This document shows positions 8,338 through 16,032 of a stretch of DNA of 38,946 nt, piece after piece; position 1 is the first letter of the stretch, and every line of letters starts with the position of its first letter. A program made the position numbers and the translations under genes. The DNA lies in contig NZ_NDYF01000007.1 in NCBI RefSeq assembly GCF_002243175.1, positions 1 through 38,946 on the forward strand, in the 5' to 3' direction. The stretch comes from Finegoldia magna_J (GTDB lineage Bacteria > Bacillota > Clostridia > Tissierellales > Peptoniphilaceae). The notes under the pieces were generated by a model. That model saw only the letters and a program-made list of their open reading frames with translations, made no database searches and was not told the DNA's origin.

Positions 8338-10425
8338 TTATTTAACTTTTCTAATATTACAGTATTGTTTTTTGAAGACTGGGAATCCTGAAATTGGATC
8401 AAAGATTTCGTTGTCGATTAACATATTAATATTCGCATCTTTCCAATTGTCATCTTGGCTGAATGAACCACCGCCGGCATTTATTTCTAAATCGTGACGA
8501 TTTGACATATTATTAGTAACTGCTTGGAGGATTACACTTGCTCTATCATTGTAGACTTCAACTAAATCCATATTTTCAATTTCCAATTCTTTCGCATCAT
8601 CTTCATTCATTATAACTTGTGGATATTCTTGGTGTTTCAATAATCCATCGATGTTTAAGTGTTGTGTTCTAAATGTAGTTTGAATTCTTGCGCCTGTGTT
8701 CATAGTAAATGGATATTTGGATAATTTTTCTGATTTTTCTTGCTCATTTTCAAATCCGTCGTCATAAACAGGAATAGGTGAAAATCCATATTTTTCTAAA
8801 AGTTTTGAGTGGATTTCGATTTTTCCAGTTTCTGTATTAAATGAATCGTATTTTTTGTAAGACACTTCAGGTTTTTTGTCGAAATGATATATACCATTTT
8901 CCTTCAATTCTTTTAAAATTTCTGGTGTGTGATAAAAAGCTTTATCCAATAAATCACTGAAATTTCCAGGGTAGTATTCACCAAATCCTAATGCATCTGC
9001 AATTTTTTTCAAAATAAAAATATTTGGAAGAGAATTGCTCAAAGGTTCGACTAATTTTTCTTTGATTTCGATGTGGTCGGGATATATTGCGTAGCTGTCT
9101 TCTTCGTAATAAGTTGTAGCAGGTAAGATGACATCTGCAAAGTATGCATCTTCTGTCATAAATCTGTCACAAGTTACAAAGAAATCCAAGCTTTTTAATG
9201 CTTTTCTGAAAAGTTGACCGTTTGGATAATTTACAGACATACATGAGCCCAAATTGATTAGACCTTTTATTGGATAAGGATCGGATTCTAATATTGCTTG
9301 TGGAAGTTTCGTAAATTGTGGTTGTCCGATTAATTTGTCGAAAAGAGGGAATTCTTTTGAACCGATTTTTTCGATATTTTGTGCGTTGTTTGGTGGGTTT
9401 TGTACCCTCTTAATTGGTTTGTTCTTATTAATCAAAAGTCCGCCTTTGACGTCCAAGTTTCCCAATAAGCTCCATAAAATATGCAATGAACGTATCGTTT
9501 GAACTCCGCAGTGTGAATATTCGAGTCCTGTGTATGATTTAAGAGCAACTGTGTTGTCGAAAAGCAAATTTGCTAACTCTTTTATCTTGTCAACTTCAAC
9601 TCCTGTGATTTCTGATGTTTTTTCCAAATCAAATTGTGTAAAATATTCTTTGAATTCATCGTATCCGTAAGTGTATTTTTCGATAAAATCTTGGTCGAGT
9701 TTATCTTTTAAGTAATTTAGTATTCCGAGGATTAGTACCATATCAGTTCCGCTATTGACGATGTATTTGTAATCAGCATATTCGATAATATCTGAATTGT
9801 AATGGTCAACGGCTATGATTTTCATTCCTTCATTTTTTCTTTTTACCATATTATTGTAGAAAAATGGAGGTGAATCTGTTTTAGGGTTGGCACCCCACAC
9901 ACAAAGCATTTCAGTGTTTTGCAAATCGCAAACTAGATTTGGTGCACTTAATCCAAAAACTGTTTGAGGAGCAAATACACCGAACGATACAAAACATAAT
10001 GAGCCAACTGATCCGTTGTTCGGACTTCCGATTGGAGACAAGAATCCTCCGTTATCAGCGTTAGGCATTTGAATTGAAATAAAATCGTTCGTAGTTGTGT
10101 CAAATGCACCTCTACCAAAATGGCTTGCAATTGATTTTGCGCCATATTGTTCGATTATTTTAGAACATTTTTCTTTGATAAGTTCCATAGCTTCGTCCCA
10201 TGAAGCTTTTTTGAATTCTAGTGTTCCTTTTTCTCCAGTTCTGATCAAAGGATCAGTCAATCTGTCTTCTGAGTTTAGGATTTCGTCAGAATACAATCCT
10301 CTCAAACAAAGAGCGGAAGGTTTTTCATCTGATTTTTTGATGGATTTTATCCTTCTAGCGTCCATGTCGCATTCTACATGGCATTGACCTGGACAAATTC
10401 CACAAATAGTTTTAATTTTTCCCAT
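8338..10425 (-). CDS. Molybdopterin-dependent oxidoreductase (DMSO reductase superfamily)
   Basis: 695-aa molybdopterin/tungstopterin enzyme with one N-terminal [4Fe-4S] cluster: C8, C11, C15, C40 in the pattern CxxCxxxC...CLRG. The molybdopterin domain contains CVWGANPKTDSPP (175-187) and a C-terminal dinucleotide-binding domain (from about residue 580). The expected metal-ligand position holds a cysteine, C144 in GSLCFVSFG, so it is not a selenocysteine formate dehydrogenase and not a serine-ligated DMSO reductase. There is no Tat signal, so it is probably cytoplasmic. No electron-transfer or membrane subunits adjoin it. Its substrate cannot be assigned. Start ATG at 10425 follows AGGAG (minus strand). 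It is 14 nt behind the NIF3-like gene, probably cotranscribed. A MogA-type gene occurs in this window at 22777. Confidence 0.85.
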   Translation of the reverse strand: MGKIKTICGICPGQCHVECDMDARRIKSIKKSDEKPSALCLRGLYSDEILNSEDRLTDPLIRTGEKGTLEFKKASWDEAMELIKEKCSKIIEQYGAKSIASHFGRGAFDTTTNDFISIQMPNADNGGFLSPIGSPNNGSVGSLCFVSFGVFAPQTVFGLSAPNLVCDLQNTEMLCVWGANPKTDSPPFFYNNMVKRKNEGMKIIAVDHYNSDIIEYADYKYIVNSGTDMVLILGILNYLKDKLDQDFIEKYTYGYDEFKEYFTQFDLEKTSEITGVEVDKIKELANLLFDNTVALKSYTGLEYSHCGVQTIRSLHILWSLLGNLDVKGGLLINKNKPIKRVQNPPNNAQNIEKIGSKEFPLFDKLIGQPQFTKLPQAILESDPYPIKGLINLGSCMSVNYPNGQLFRKALKSLDFFVTCDRFMTEDAYFADVILPATTYYEEDSYAIYPDHIEIKEKLVEPLSNSLPNIFILKKIADALGFGEYYPGNFSDLLDKAFYHTPEILKELKENGIYHFDKKPEVSYKKYDSFNTETGKIEIHSKLLEKYGFSPIPVYDDGFENEQEKSEKLSKYPFTMNTGARIQTTFRTQHLNIDGLLKHQEYPQVIMNEDDAKELEIENMDLVEVYNDRASVILQAVTNNMSNRHDLEINAGGGSFSQDDNWKDANINMLIDNEIFDPISGFPVFKKQYCNIRKVK

Positions 10426-10439
10426 TGCATCTCCTATTA

Positions 10440-10760
10440 TTATTTAAAATTTTTTATTTCGAAAATATCATACACGCATTCTTCATATGGGTGAACATCT
10501 TCGATAATTTGTATACATTTTTTGATATTATTTTCTGTCGTGCGAAATTCTAATTTGATTTCGTCAACTTCGTTGATAATATTTTTTTCGCCAGAAAAAT
10601 TATTTGCTAAATCATTGGGCATAAAATGACCTTTTACTTTCGATGTAGTATAACAATAATCGTAATTTCCTATGGTTATAATTTTTTCATCACCTAGTTT
10701 TTTTATTAACAAGTCTATGTAATCTTCTGGAATGTACACATCTACTTTATAAGTTATCAT
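10440..10760 (-). CDS. NIF3/CutA-like small protein
   Basis: 106-aa standalone protein resembling the PII/CutA-like insertion domain of NIF3 (YqfO) proteins. Conserved signs are GNYDYC (31-36), GHFMP (44-48), an acidic VDEIKLEF strand (65-72) and the C-terminal signature HPYEECVYDIF (90-100). The family is ferredoxin-like in fold, and its function is uncertain; metal binding or a ligand-sensing role has been proposed from structure. AGGAG lies 6 nt before the ATG. It directly precedes the molybdopterin oxidoreductase on the same strand and is divergent from a glutaredoxin-like gene. The functional link to the oxidoreductase is inference from position only. Confidence 0.8.
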   Translation of the reverse strand: MITYKVDVYIPEDYIDLLIKKLGDEKIITIGNYDYCYTTSKVKGHFMPNDLANNFSGEKNIINEVDEIKLEFRTTENNIKKCIQIIEDVHPYEECVYDIFEIKNFK

Positions 10761-10797
10761 AAAAACTCCTTTTGTTCATGTTTATATATTTTTTGTT

Positions 10798-10809
10798 AGG
10801 GTATATATA
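10798..10809 (+). promoter_or_regulatory. Motif shared by two glutaredoxin gene leaders (copy 1)
   Basis: AGGGTATATATA lies 34 bases before the start codon of the glutaredoxin-like gene at 10844. The identical 12-mer occurs at 33073-33084, before the glutaredoxin at 33113. It may be a promoter -10 region or an operator. Confidence 0.4.
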
Positions 10810-10843
10810 TTGTATCAAAGAATTTGACGAAAAGGAGATTATT

Positions 10844-11080
10844 ATGGATTTAAAATTGTATTACAAAGAAACTTGCCCATTCTGCAAGAAGGTTTTAAGA
10901 TTTATAGAAAAAAAAGGAATTAAGGATGTTGAATTAGTAGACATCAAAGCTGACGAAGCTAATGAAAAATACCTTATTGAAAAAGGTGGACAAGACCAAG
11001 TACCTTGTCTTTTCATTGATGGCAAACCAATGTATGAATCAATGGATATTATAAAATTCTTGGATGAAAAATTCCAATAA
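10844..11080 (+). CDS. Glutaredoxin-like / GST N-terminal domain protein (CPFC)
   Basis: 78-aa thioredoxin-fold protein with redox motif C11-P-F-C14, a cis-proline in QVPCLFIDG and the terminal YESMDIIKFLDE helix typical of glutaredoxins and GST N-terminal domains. It probably reduces disulfides or mixed disulfides in the cytoplasm. Frame-open sequence extends upstream to 10772, but the AAGGAG at 10832-10837, six bases before ATG 10844, sets the start; the upstream extension would be an unrelated hydrophobic stretch. It is monocistronic, divergent from the NIF3-like gene and followed by a terminator. It is one of three small CxxC proteins in this window. Confidence 0.88.
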   Translation: MDLKLYYKETCPFCKKVLRFIEKKGIKDVELVDIKADEANEKYLIEKGGQDQVPCLFIDGKPMYESMDIIKFLDEKFQ

Positions 11081-11102
11081 AATTTTGAACAATAGAAATT
11101 TT

Positions 11103-11127
11103 GCTCTCACATTTGTGGGAGCTTTTT
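11103..11127 (+). terminator. Terminator after the glutaredoxin-like gene
   Basis: GCTCTCAC / GTGGGAGC (11103-11110 and 11115-11122, one G-U pair) with an ATTT loop, then five T. Confidence 0.85.
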
Positions 11128-11187
11128 GTTTGTCAAAATCAAAAATTATTACAATTAATCGTCATTTTTAAAAATTTACATGATTTG

Positions 11188-11196
11188 TGATAGAAT
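11188..11196 (+). promoter_or_regulatory. Possible extended -10 promoter upstream of the flavoprotein gene
   Basis: TGATAGAAT at 11188-11196 fits an extended -10 element (one mismatch to TATAAT). No clear -35. It would give a leader of about 160 nt before the gene at 11368. Confidence 0.4.
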
Positions 11197-11208
11197 AAAT
11201 ATCGTAAT

Positions 11209-11293
11209 AAAAAAAGTAGCAAATCCTTGGGATAGATTTGCTACTTAAATAACATTGGCAAGTTCATATTAGGAGGATGAACAACCATTTATT
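11209..11293 (-). ncRNA. Candidate small regulatory RNA with anti-SD loop
   Basis: Within the gene-free stretch 11081-11367, the minus strand holds a complete small-RNA layout. A TATAAT box lies at 11305-11300, giving an expected start near 11293. Next comes a hairpin GTTCAT / ATGAAC (11282-11277 and 11267-11262) whose 9-nt loop is CCTCCTAAT. A perfect 12-bp stem follows, AAGTAGCAAATC / GATTTGCTACTT (11246-11235 and 11225-11214), and runs into seven T (11215-11209). The U-tract exists only on the minus strand, which sets the direction. The exposed CCUCC could pair with Shine-Dalgarno sites. The -35 is poor, and expression is unproven; alternatively the repeats structure the leader of the plus-strand flavoprotein gene. 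Confidence 0.5.
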
Positions 11294-11367
11294 CTTATCA
11301 TTATAATATCATAGAATTAAACTTAATAAGTTACAAATTTATTACGATTTAGGGAATTGAGGGGAAT

Positions 11368-12591
11368 ATGAGAGTAGGAATTATTGGAGCAGGAGCTAGT
11401 GGGGTTTTTGCGGCATTAATTTTAAAACAAAATTACATAGACACGACTGTTATTGAAAGAAACGCCAACGCTTTGAAGAAAATTTATGCAACTGGTAATG
11501 GTAGGTGCAATTTTACTAACAGAAATGTATCTTACAAGAATTATCATGGCGAAAATCCAAAATTCACAATAAGTGCTATTAAAAAGTTTGATAATTACGA
11601 TGTTATAGAATTTTTCAATGATATGGGAATTCCTGAGGTTGAGCTTGAAAATGGAAAGATTTTCCCAAAAAGTTTGCAAGCTTCATCAATAGTGAAACAA
11701 ATGATGTGCTTGGCAAATCATTTGGAGGTAGAATTCATCTACGATAGTTTTGTTGATGATGTAAGAAAAGACGGCGATGTTTTTGAAGTAAAATCCAATG
11801 ATTCGATTTATAAGTTTGATTATTTAGTCGTTGCTTGTGGTTCCAAAGCTTACAAGAAAAGTGGCTCTGACGGAAATGGATACATTCTTATGAAAAAATT
11901 TGGACACAATATCGTGAAAACTCATCCAGGAATTGTGCAATTGAGGCTTAATGGAGATAGTTTCAAGAAAATGAGCGGTACGAAGTTCAAGGCTAATGCA
12001 AAGTTAGTTGTAGATGATAAGGAAGTTTTCGAATTTTATCATGATGTTTTGTTCACTGATTATGGAATTAGTGGGCCAACTATTTTGCAATTATCAGGAG
12101 AAGCAATCAGAGCTAAAAACAAGGGATTAGATGTCAAAATAAGAATTGACACTGTAGATTTGGATGAAAATAAATTGTATGAGCATTTAATCTACATAAT
12201 ATCTTTAAATTATTATAAGAAAATAAATGAGTTGTTGGTCGGTTTGATTAACGATAATTTGATTGAAGAAGTTTTGAATCAAGCGAATATCGAATACGAT
12301 ATTAATGTGTGTGAACTTAGTAAGGAAGAAATCTACAAATTAGCACACACACTCAAAAATTTAGAATTTAGCGTTAGTGGATACAAGGATGAGGATTCTG
12401 GTCAGATAACTTGCGGAGGAGTTGATACAGATGAAATCAATCCTTCTACTATGGAATCAAAAAAAATAAAAAATCTGTATATTATTGGTGAAATTATGGA
12501 TGTCGACGGAGATTGTGGTGGATACAATCTTCAATGGGCTTTTTCATCGGCGTATTCTTGTGCGATGTCTATAATTAAAAAGGAGAACTAA
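11368..12591 (+). CDS. BaiN/HI0933 (YhiN) family FAD-dependent flavoprotein
   Basis: 407-aa flavoprotein of the HI0933/YhiN/BaiN family. The N-terminal Rossmann motif IIGAGASGVFAALIL (4-18) binds FAD, followed by the family signature ATGNGRCNFTN (about 41-51). The C-terminal end carries the second FAD motif and the terminal GGYNLQWAFSSAYS segment that marks the family. Members are NAD(P)-linked oxidoreductases; the name BaiN comes from a gut clostridial bile-acid pathway, but the general substrate of the family is not known and I do not infer bile-acid activity here. GAGGGG precedes the ATG by about 5 nt. Its stop codon abuts the start codon of the next gene, so the two are one operon. Confidence 0.85.
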   Translation: MRVGIIGAGASGVFAALILKQNYIDTTVIERNANALKKIYATGNGRCNFTNRNVSYKNYHGENPKFTISAIKKFDNYDVIEFFNDMGIPEVELENGKIFPKSLQASSIVKQMMCLANHLEVEFIYDSFVDDVRKDGDVFEVKSNDSIYKFDYLVVACGSKAYKKSGSDGNGYILMKKFGHNIVKTHPGIVQLRLNGDSFKKMSGTKFKANAKLVVDDKEVFEFYHDVLFTDYGISGPTILQLSGEAIRAKNKGLDVKIRIDTVDLDENKLYEHLIYIISLNYYKKINELLVGLINDNLIEEVLNQANIEYDINVCELSKEEIYKLAHTLKNLEFSVSGYKDEDSGQITCGGVDTDEINPSTMESKKIKNLYIIGEIMDVDGDCGGYNLQWAFSSAYSCAMSIIKKEN

Positions 12592-13884
12592 ATGAATAAA
12601 ATGCAAAGAAAACTTATTGACTTAGATAACCACGGTCAAAAAGTTAGAGTAGGTTTGGTTGGTTGTGGCAAAATGGGATCAGGTCTTGTGAGTCAGTTGA
12701 GTAGAATCAAAGGAATGAGACCTTCCGTTATTGTAGATAGACACGTTGACAAGTGCGTGGCTGCTTTGAGAAAAGCAGGAGTAAAAGATGTAGATATTGT
12801 CAAAACAACTGATTTGAAAGTTGCAGAAAATGCTATTAAAAATAATTCTTTTGTAGTAAGTGATGATTATACTTTGAGTTACAAATTAGATATGATTGAT
12901 GGAGTAATCGATGCGACAGGAAATCCTCCATTTGGGACACAACTTGCAGTAGAAAGTATTGAACACGAAAAGCATACTATTTTATTAAATGTAGAATGTG
13001 ACGCTGTTGTCGGACCAATTTTAAATGAAATGGCGAAGAAAAAAGGCGTTGTGTACACAGGATCTGCAGGAGATGAACCAGGAGCTATAATTCAATTGTC
13101 AGATTTTGCGCTTGGATTGGGATTCAAATTATTAGCTGTTGGTAAGGGCAAGAACAATCCATTGGATAATTACACTAATGAAGATATTTTACGAGAAGAA
13201 GCCTTGTCAAAAGGTTTGGTTCCAAAAATGTTGACATCATTTGTTGATGGAACTAACACTATGATTGAACTTACAGCTGTAGCAAATGCATTGGGATTTA
13301 CTCCTGATGTTTTGGGTTGTCATGGAATTACAACAAACATTCACGATATTGCTGACGAATTTAAATTAAAAGAACAAGGCGGAATTTTAAATAATTACAA
13401 TATAGTTGATTTTGCATTTGGAGTTGCACCTGGAGTTTTTGCGATTGTAACTCACGATACTAACGAAGTTCACGATTTGATGGAATATTTGTCAATGGGT
13501 AAAGGGCCAAACTATACTTTGTATAGACCATATCATTTGACAAGTTTGGAAACTCCACTTACAATTTACGACGCAATTGTGGAAAAAGAACCAACAATCT
13601 ATCCAAAATACGGTCAAGTTTCTGATACAATTACAGTTGCAAAAAGAGACATCAAAAAAGGTCAAACAATTGAAGGTATTGGTGGACACGATTGTTTCGG
13701 TAAAATCACATCTCACAAACATCAAATGGAAAATAATTTGTTGCCAATGCCAATCATCACAGAAAAAACAACTGCAAAAGTAGATATACCAAAAGACACA
13801 TTGATTACTTACGATATGGTTAATCTGGATGAAGATCATATAATTACAAAACTTCGTAAGAGACAAGATGAATTGGGATTATAA
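12592..13884 (+). CDS. NAD(P)-binding, SAF-domain oxidoreductase (homoserine dehydrogenase-like, COG4091 type)
   Basis: 430 aa. The N-terminal Rossmann fold has GLVGCGKMGSG (21-31); the middle carries the conserved GSAGDEPGAI segment and resembles homoserine dehydrogenase; the C-terminal ~80 residues (about 350-430, from VSDTITVAKRDIKKGQTI) look like a SAF domain. This matches the family described as predicted homoserine dehydrogenase with a C-terminal SAF domain, whose true substrate is unclear. It starts on the base after the flavoprotein stop, with AAGGAGAAC upstream, so the pair is probably coupled. A long terminator follows. aspA lies next, on its own promoter, so a link to aspartate metabolism is only speculation. 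Confidence 0.8.
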   Translation: MNKMQRKLIDLDNHGQKVRVGLVGCGKMGSGLVSQLSRIKGMRPSVIVDRHVDKCVAALRKAGVKDVDIVKTTDLKVAENAIKNNSFVVSDDYTLSYKLDMIDGVIDATGNPPFGTQLAVESIEHEKHTILLNVECDAVVGPILNEMAKKKGVVYTGSAGDEPGAIIQLSDFALGLGFKLLAVGKGKNNPLDNYTNEDILREEALSKGLVPKMLTSFVDGTNTMIELTAVANALGFTPDVLGCHGITTNIHDIADEFKLKEQGGILNNYNIVDFAFGVAPGVFAIVTHDTNEVHDLMEYLSMGKGPNYTLYRPYHLTSLETPLTIYDAIVEKEPTIYPKYGQVSDTITVAKRDIKKGQTIEGIGGHDCFGKITSHKHQMENNLLPMPIITEKTTAKVDIPKDTLITYDMVNLDEDHIITKLRKRQDELGL

Positions 13885-13904
13885 AATTACAAAATAAATT
13901 TATT

Positions 13905-13958
13905 ATCAGTCGATAAAAAGTTTTTCAAACTTTCAAATATCGGCTGATTTTTATTTTT
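13905..13958 (+). terminator. Long nested terminator
   Basis: Outer 11-bp stem ATCAGTCGATA / TATCGGCTGAT (13905-13915 and 13938-13948, one G-U pair) encloses an inner AAAGTTT / AAACTTT hairpin, and TTTTTATTTTT follows. It ends the flavoprotein/SAF dehydrogenase operon. Confidence 0.85.
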
Positions 13959-13979
13959 AAAATCAATTTTTATAAATTT

Positions 13980-14008
13980 TTGACAATGGATTTTAAAAGT
14001 GTTAATAT
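13980..14008 (+). promoter_or_regulatory. Promoter of aspA
   Basis: TTGACA at 13980-13985, 17-bp spacer, TAATAT at 14003-14008, with TG at 14000-14001 (extended -10). Confidence 0.75.
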
Positions 14009-14049
14009 CAATTTGTAATGTAATAAATAAACGTTTTTTGGGGGTTAAT

Positions 14050-15522
14050 ATGGATTACAGATTAGAGTCTGACAGTGTTGGTGAAAAACAAGTTCCAAAA
14101 GATGCATATTACGGTGTGCAATCTTTGAGAGGAATGGAAAATTTCCCAATAACAGGAAGAACTTTACACGAAGAATTAATTTATGGATTGACAATAGTTA
14201 AAAAAGCTTGTGCAATTGCAAACCACAGAGCAGGAATTATGAGAGAAGATGTCAAAAACGCAATCGTTTACGCATGTGACAAAATTCTTGCAGGAGAATA
14301 TCACGATCAATTTTTGACTGATCCAATTCAAGGTGGAGCAGGTACTACTGCTAACATGAATGCAAATGAAGTTATTGCAAACATTGCCAACGAAAAACTA
14401 GGCGGAGGATTGGGAACTTATGAATATGTTCATCCAAACGATCACGTTAATATGAGTCAATCGACAAACGATGTTTTTCCAACTGCAGGTAAGATTGCAA
14501 CTTTAAGACTACTAATAAAAGCTTTAAATGAATTAAAGCAATTAGAAATTTCTTTGCTAAATAAATCAGTGGAATTTGATGATGTACTTAAAATGGGACG
14601 TACTCAACTTCAAGATGCAGTTCCAATTAGATTGGGACAAGAATTCCACGCATATTATTCAGTAATCAAAAGAGATATCAAAAGAATTAGAAGATCATCA
14701 GATCAAATTGAATCTATAAATATGGGAGCAACTGCGATTGGTACAGGAGTAAATGTAGACAAAGTTTACTTTACAAATATAGTTCCTATTCTTGCAGAAT
14801 TAACAGGATTTGATTTGCATCAAGCAGAAGATTTAATAGATGGAACTAATAACCTTGATGGACTTGTAGAAATATCTTCAGCCGTAAAATCAACAGCTGT
14901 AAGTTTGTCAAAAATGGCAAGTGATTTGAGATTAATGAGTTCAGGACCAAAGACAATGGTAGGAGATATTGAGCTTCCAGCAAGACAAAATGGTTCATCA
15001 ATTATGCCGGGAAAAGTAAATCCTGTAATTCCAGAAGTTGTTAATCAAGTTGTTTTCAGAATTATCGGTAACGATAATACAGTTACAATGTGTGCAGAAC
15101 ACGGACAATTGGAACTTAACGCATTCGAACCAGTTTTGTTCGATAGTTTATTCGAATCTATATCTATATTGACTAATGCAGTGAAAACTTTCAGAGAAAA
15201 CTGCATAATTGGTATCAAACCAAACAGACAAAAACTTTCAAACGACGTTGAAAAATCAGTAGGAATAGTTACAGCACTTGTTCCTCATATTGGATACAAA
15301 AAATCAGCAGAAATCGCAAAACGTGCATTGAGTACAGGAATTACTGTTAGAAATATCGTATTGGACGAAAAAATCTTAACAGAAGATGAATTAAAAGAAA
15401 TCCTTGATCCAATTGCAATGACAATGCCTGGAATTGCAGCAGAATATTTGATTAAACAAAAACAACAAGCCTACATTGAAAAGAAGAAACAAGAAGACAA
15501 GGAACAAAAAGCAAAAAAATAA
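14050..15522 (+). CDS. aspA: Aspartate ammonia-lyase
   Basis: Converts L-aspartate to fumarate and ammonia; cytoplasmic homotetramer of the fumarase/aspartase superfamily. 490 aa, slightly longer than the typical ~470 because of a Lys/Glu-rich tail (last ~20 residues). Signature GSSIMPGKVNP lies around residue 315-325, the catalytic-serine loop of the family. Other superfamily blocks are GGAGTTANMNANEV and the NDHVNMSQSTNDV-type block. The frame is open back to 13999, but the GGGGG site at 14040-14044 and the homology of MDYRLESDSVGEKQVP to family N termini set the start at ATG 14050. Fumarase with a different N terminus is less likely. It is monocistronic with its own promoter and terminator. 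Confidence 0.93.
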   Translation: MDYRLESDSVGEKQVPKDAYYGVQSLRGMENFPITGRTLHEELIYGLTIVKKACAIANHRAGIMREDVKNAIVYACDKILAGEYHDQFLTDPIQGGAGTTANMNANEVIANIANEKLGGGLGTYEYVHPNDHVNMSQSTNDVFPTAGKIATLRLLIKALNELKQLEISLLNKSVEFDDVLKMGRTQLQDAVPIRLGQEFHAYYSVIKRDIKRIRRSSDQIESINMGATAIGTGVNVDKVYFTNIVPILAELTGFDLHQAEDLIDGTNNLDGLVEISSAVKSTAVSLSKMASDLRLMSSGPKTMVGDIELPARQNGSSIMPGKVNPVIPEVVNQVVFRIIGNDNTVTMCAEHGQLELNAFEPVLFDSLFESISILTNAVKTFRENCIIGIKPNRQKLSNDVEKSVGIVTALVPHIGYKKSAEIAKRALSTGITVRNIVLDEKILTEDELKEILDPIAMTMPGIAAEYLIKQKQQAYIEKKKQEDKEQKAKK

Positions 15523-15539
15523 ATTAAAATTTTCAAAAA

Positions 15540-15580
15540 AGTCTGTTATCAAAGTAAATCTTTGATAATGGGCTTTTTTT
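15540..15580 (+). terminator. Terminator after aspA
   Basis: 15-bp stem (15540-15554 with 15560-15574, three G-U pairs) with loop TAAAT, followed by seven T. Confidence 0.85.
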
Positions 15581-15624
15581 AAATTTGGGCAAAAAATTTT
15601 TACATTATTTTAATTATATTAATA

Positions 15625-15633
15625 TGTTATAAT
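15625..15633 (+). promoter_or_regulatory. Extended -10 promoter
   Basis: TGTTATAAT at 15625-15633, 14 bases before the ATG of the small membrane protein; no good -35 seen. The very short leader leaves little room beyond the ribosome binding site. Confidence 0.55.
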
Positions 15634-15646
15634 TTATCTAGGTGAT

Positions 15647-16024
15647 ATGATGAAAAATAATACTAAAAATGCAGACAATGTTATATTGGCGATATCAAAT
15701 GTTTTGATGGTGGTTTTTGTATCTACTTTGCTTAGAGGCCACAACATAATATCGTTGTTAATTTTACTCGCGTGGGCAGTTTATGCATCGCAAAATAAAA
15801 TGATTTTACCGAAAAGTCTTGAAAGAAAAAGAACAAAATTCGAATACGGAAGTTTTATCGTTTTGTTAATAGGTTTTATGTTGATTTATTACCATCCTAA
15901 TAAGGTCTACGTGTTCTTAACATATCTTACTTTTGTTGTTTACAACACACTTTTGTGGATGAACATGATTAGAATGAGAGCTATTAATAAAGAAAATAAT
16001 AAGAAATCTAACAAAAAGAAATAA
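15647..16024 (+). CDS. Small membrane protein of unknown function
   Basis: I do not recognise this 125-aa protein. It has three to four hydrophobic segments: about 12-30 (VILAISNVLMVVFVSTLL), 34-48 (IISLLILLAWAVYAS), 68-83 (FIVLLIGFMLIYYH) and 87-107 (VYVFLTYLTFVVYNTLLWMN). It ends in a Lys/Asn-rich basic tail (NKENNKKSNKKK), which would lie in the cytoplasm by the positive-inside rule. Two tandem ATG codons follow an AGGTGA site. It lies 8 nt before the gpsA-like gene and probably shares its transcript. Confidence 0.6.
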   Translation: MMKNNTKNADNVILAISNVLMVVFVSTLLRGHNIISLLILLAWAVYASQNKMILPKSLERKRTKFEYGSFIVLLIGFMLIYYHPNKVYVFLTYLTFVVYNTLLWMNMIRMRAINKENNKKSNKKK

Positions 16025-16032
16025 AGAGGTAT

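Noticed and set aside
10772..10843. In-frame upstream extension of the CPFC glutaredoxin gene giving a hydrophobic N terminus
   Set aside because: The AAGGAG at 10832-10837 is correctly spaced for ATG 10844, and the extension would run through the probable promoter region and the shared motif.
11277..11306. Nine-codon open frame (ATG AAC AAC ... TAA) right after an AGGAGG on the plus strand
   Set aside because: There is no spacing between AGGAGG and the ATG, the peptide has no regulatory codon pattern, and the same bases are better explained by the hairpin.
13492..13866. 124-codon minus-strand open frame opposite the SAF dehydrogenase
   Set aside because: It is rich in Cys, Phe and Trp from reverse-complemented A/T-rich codons, with no recognisable domain.
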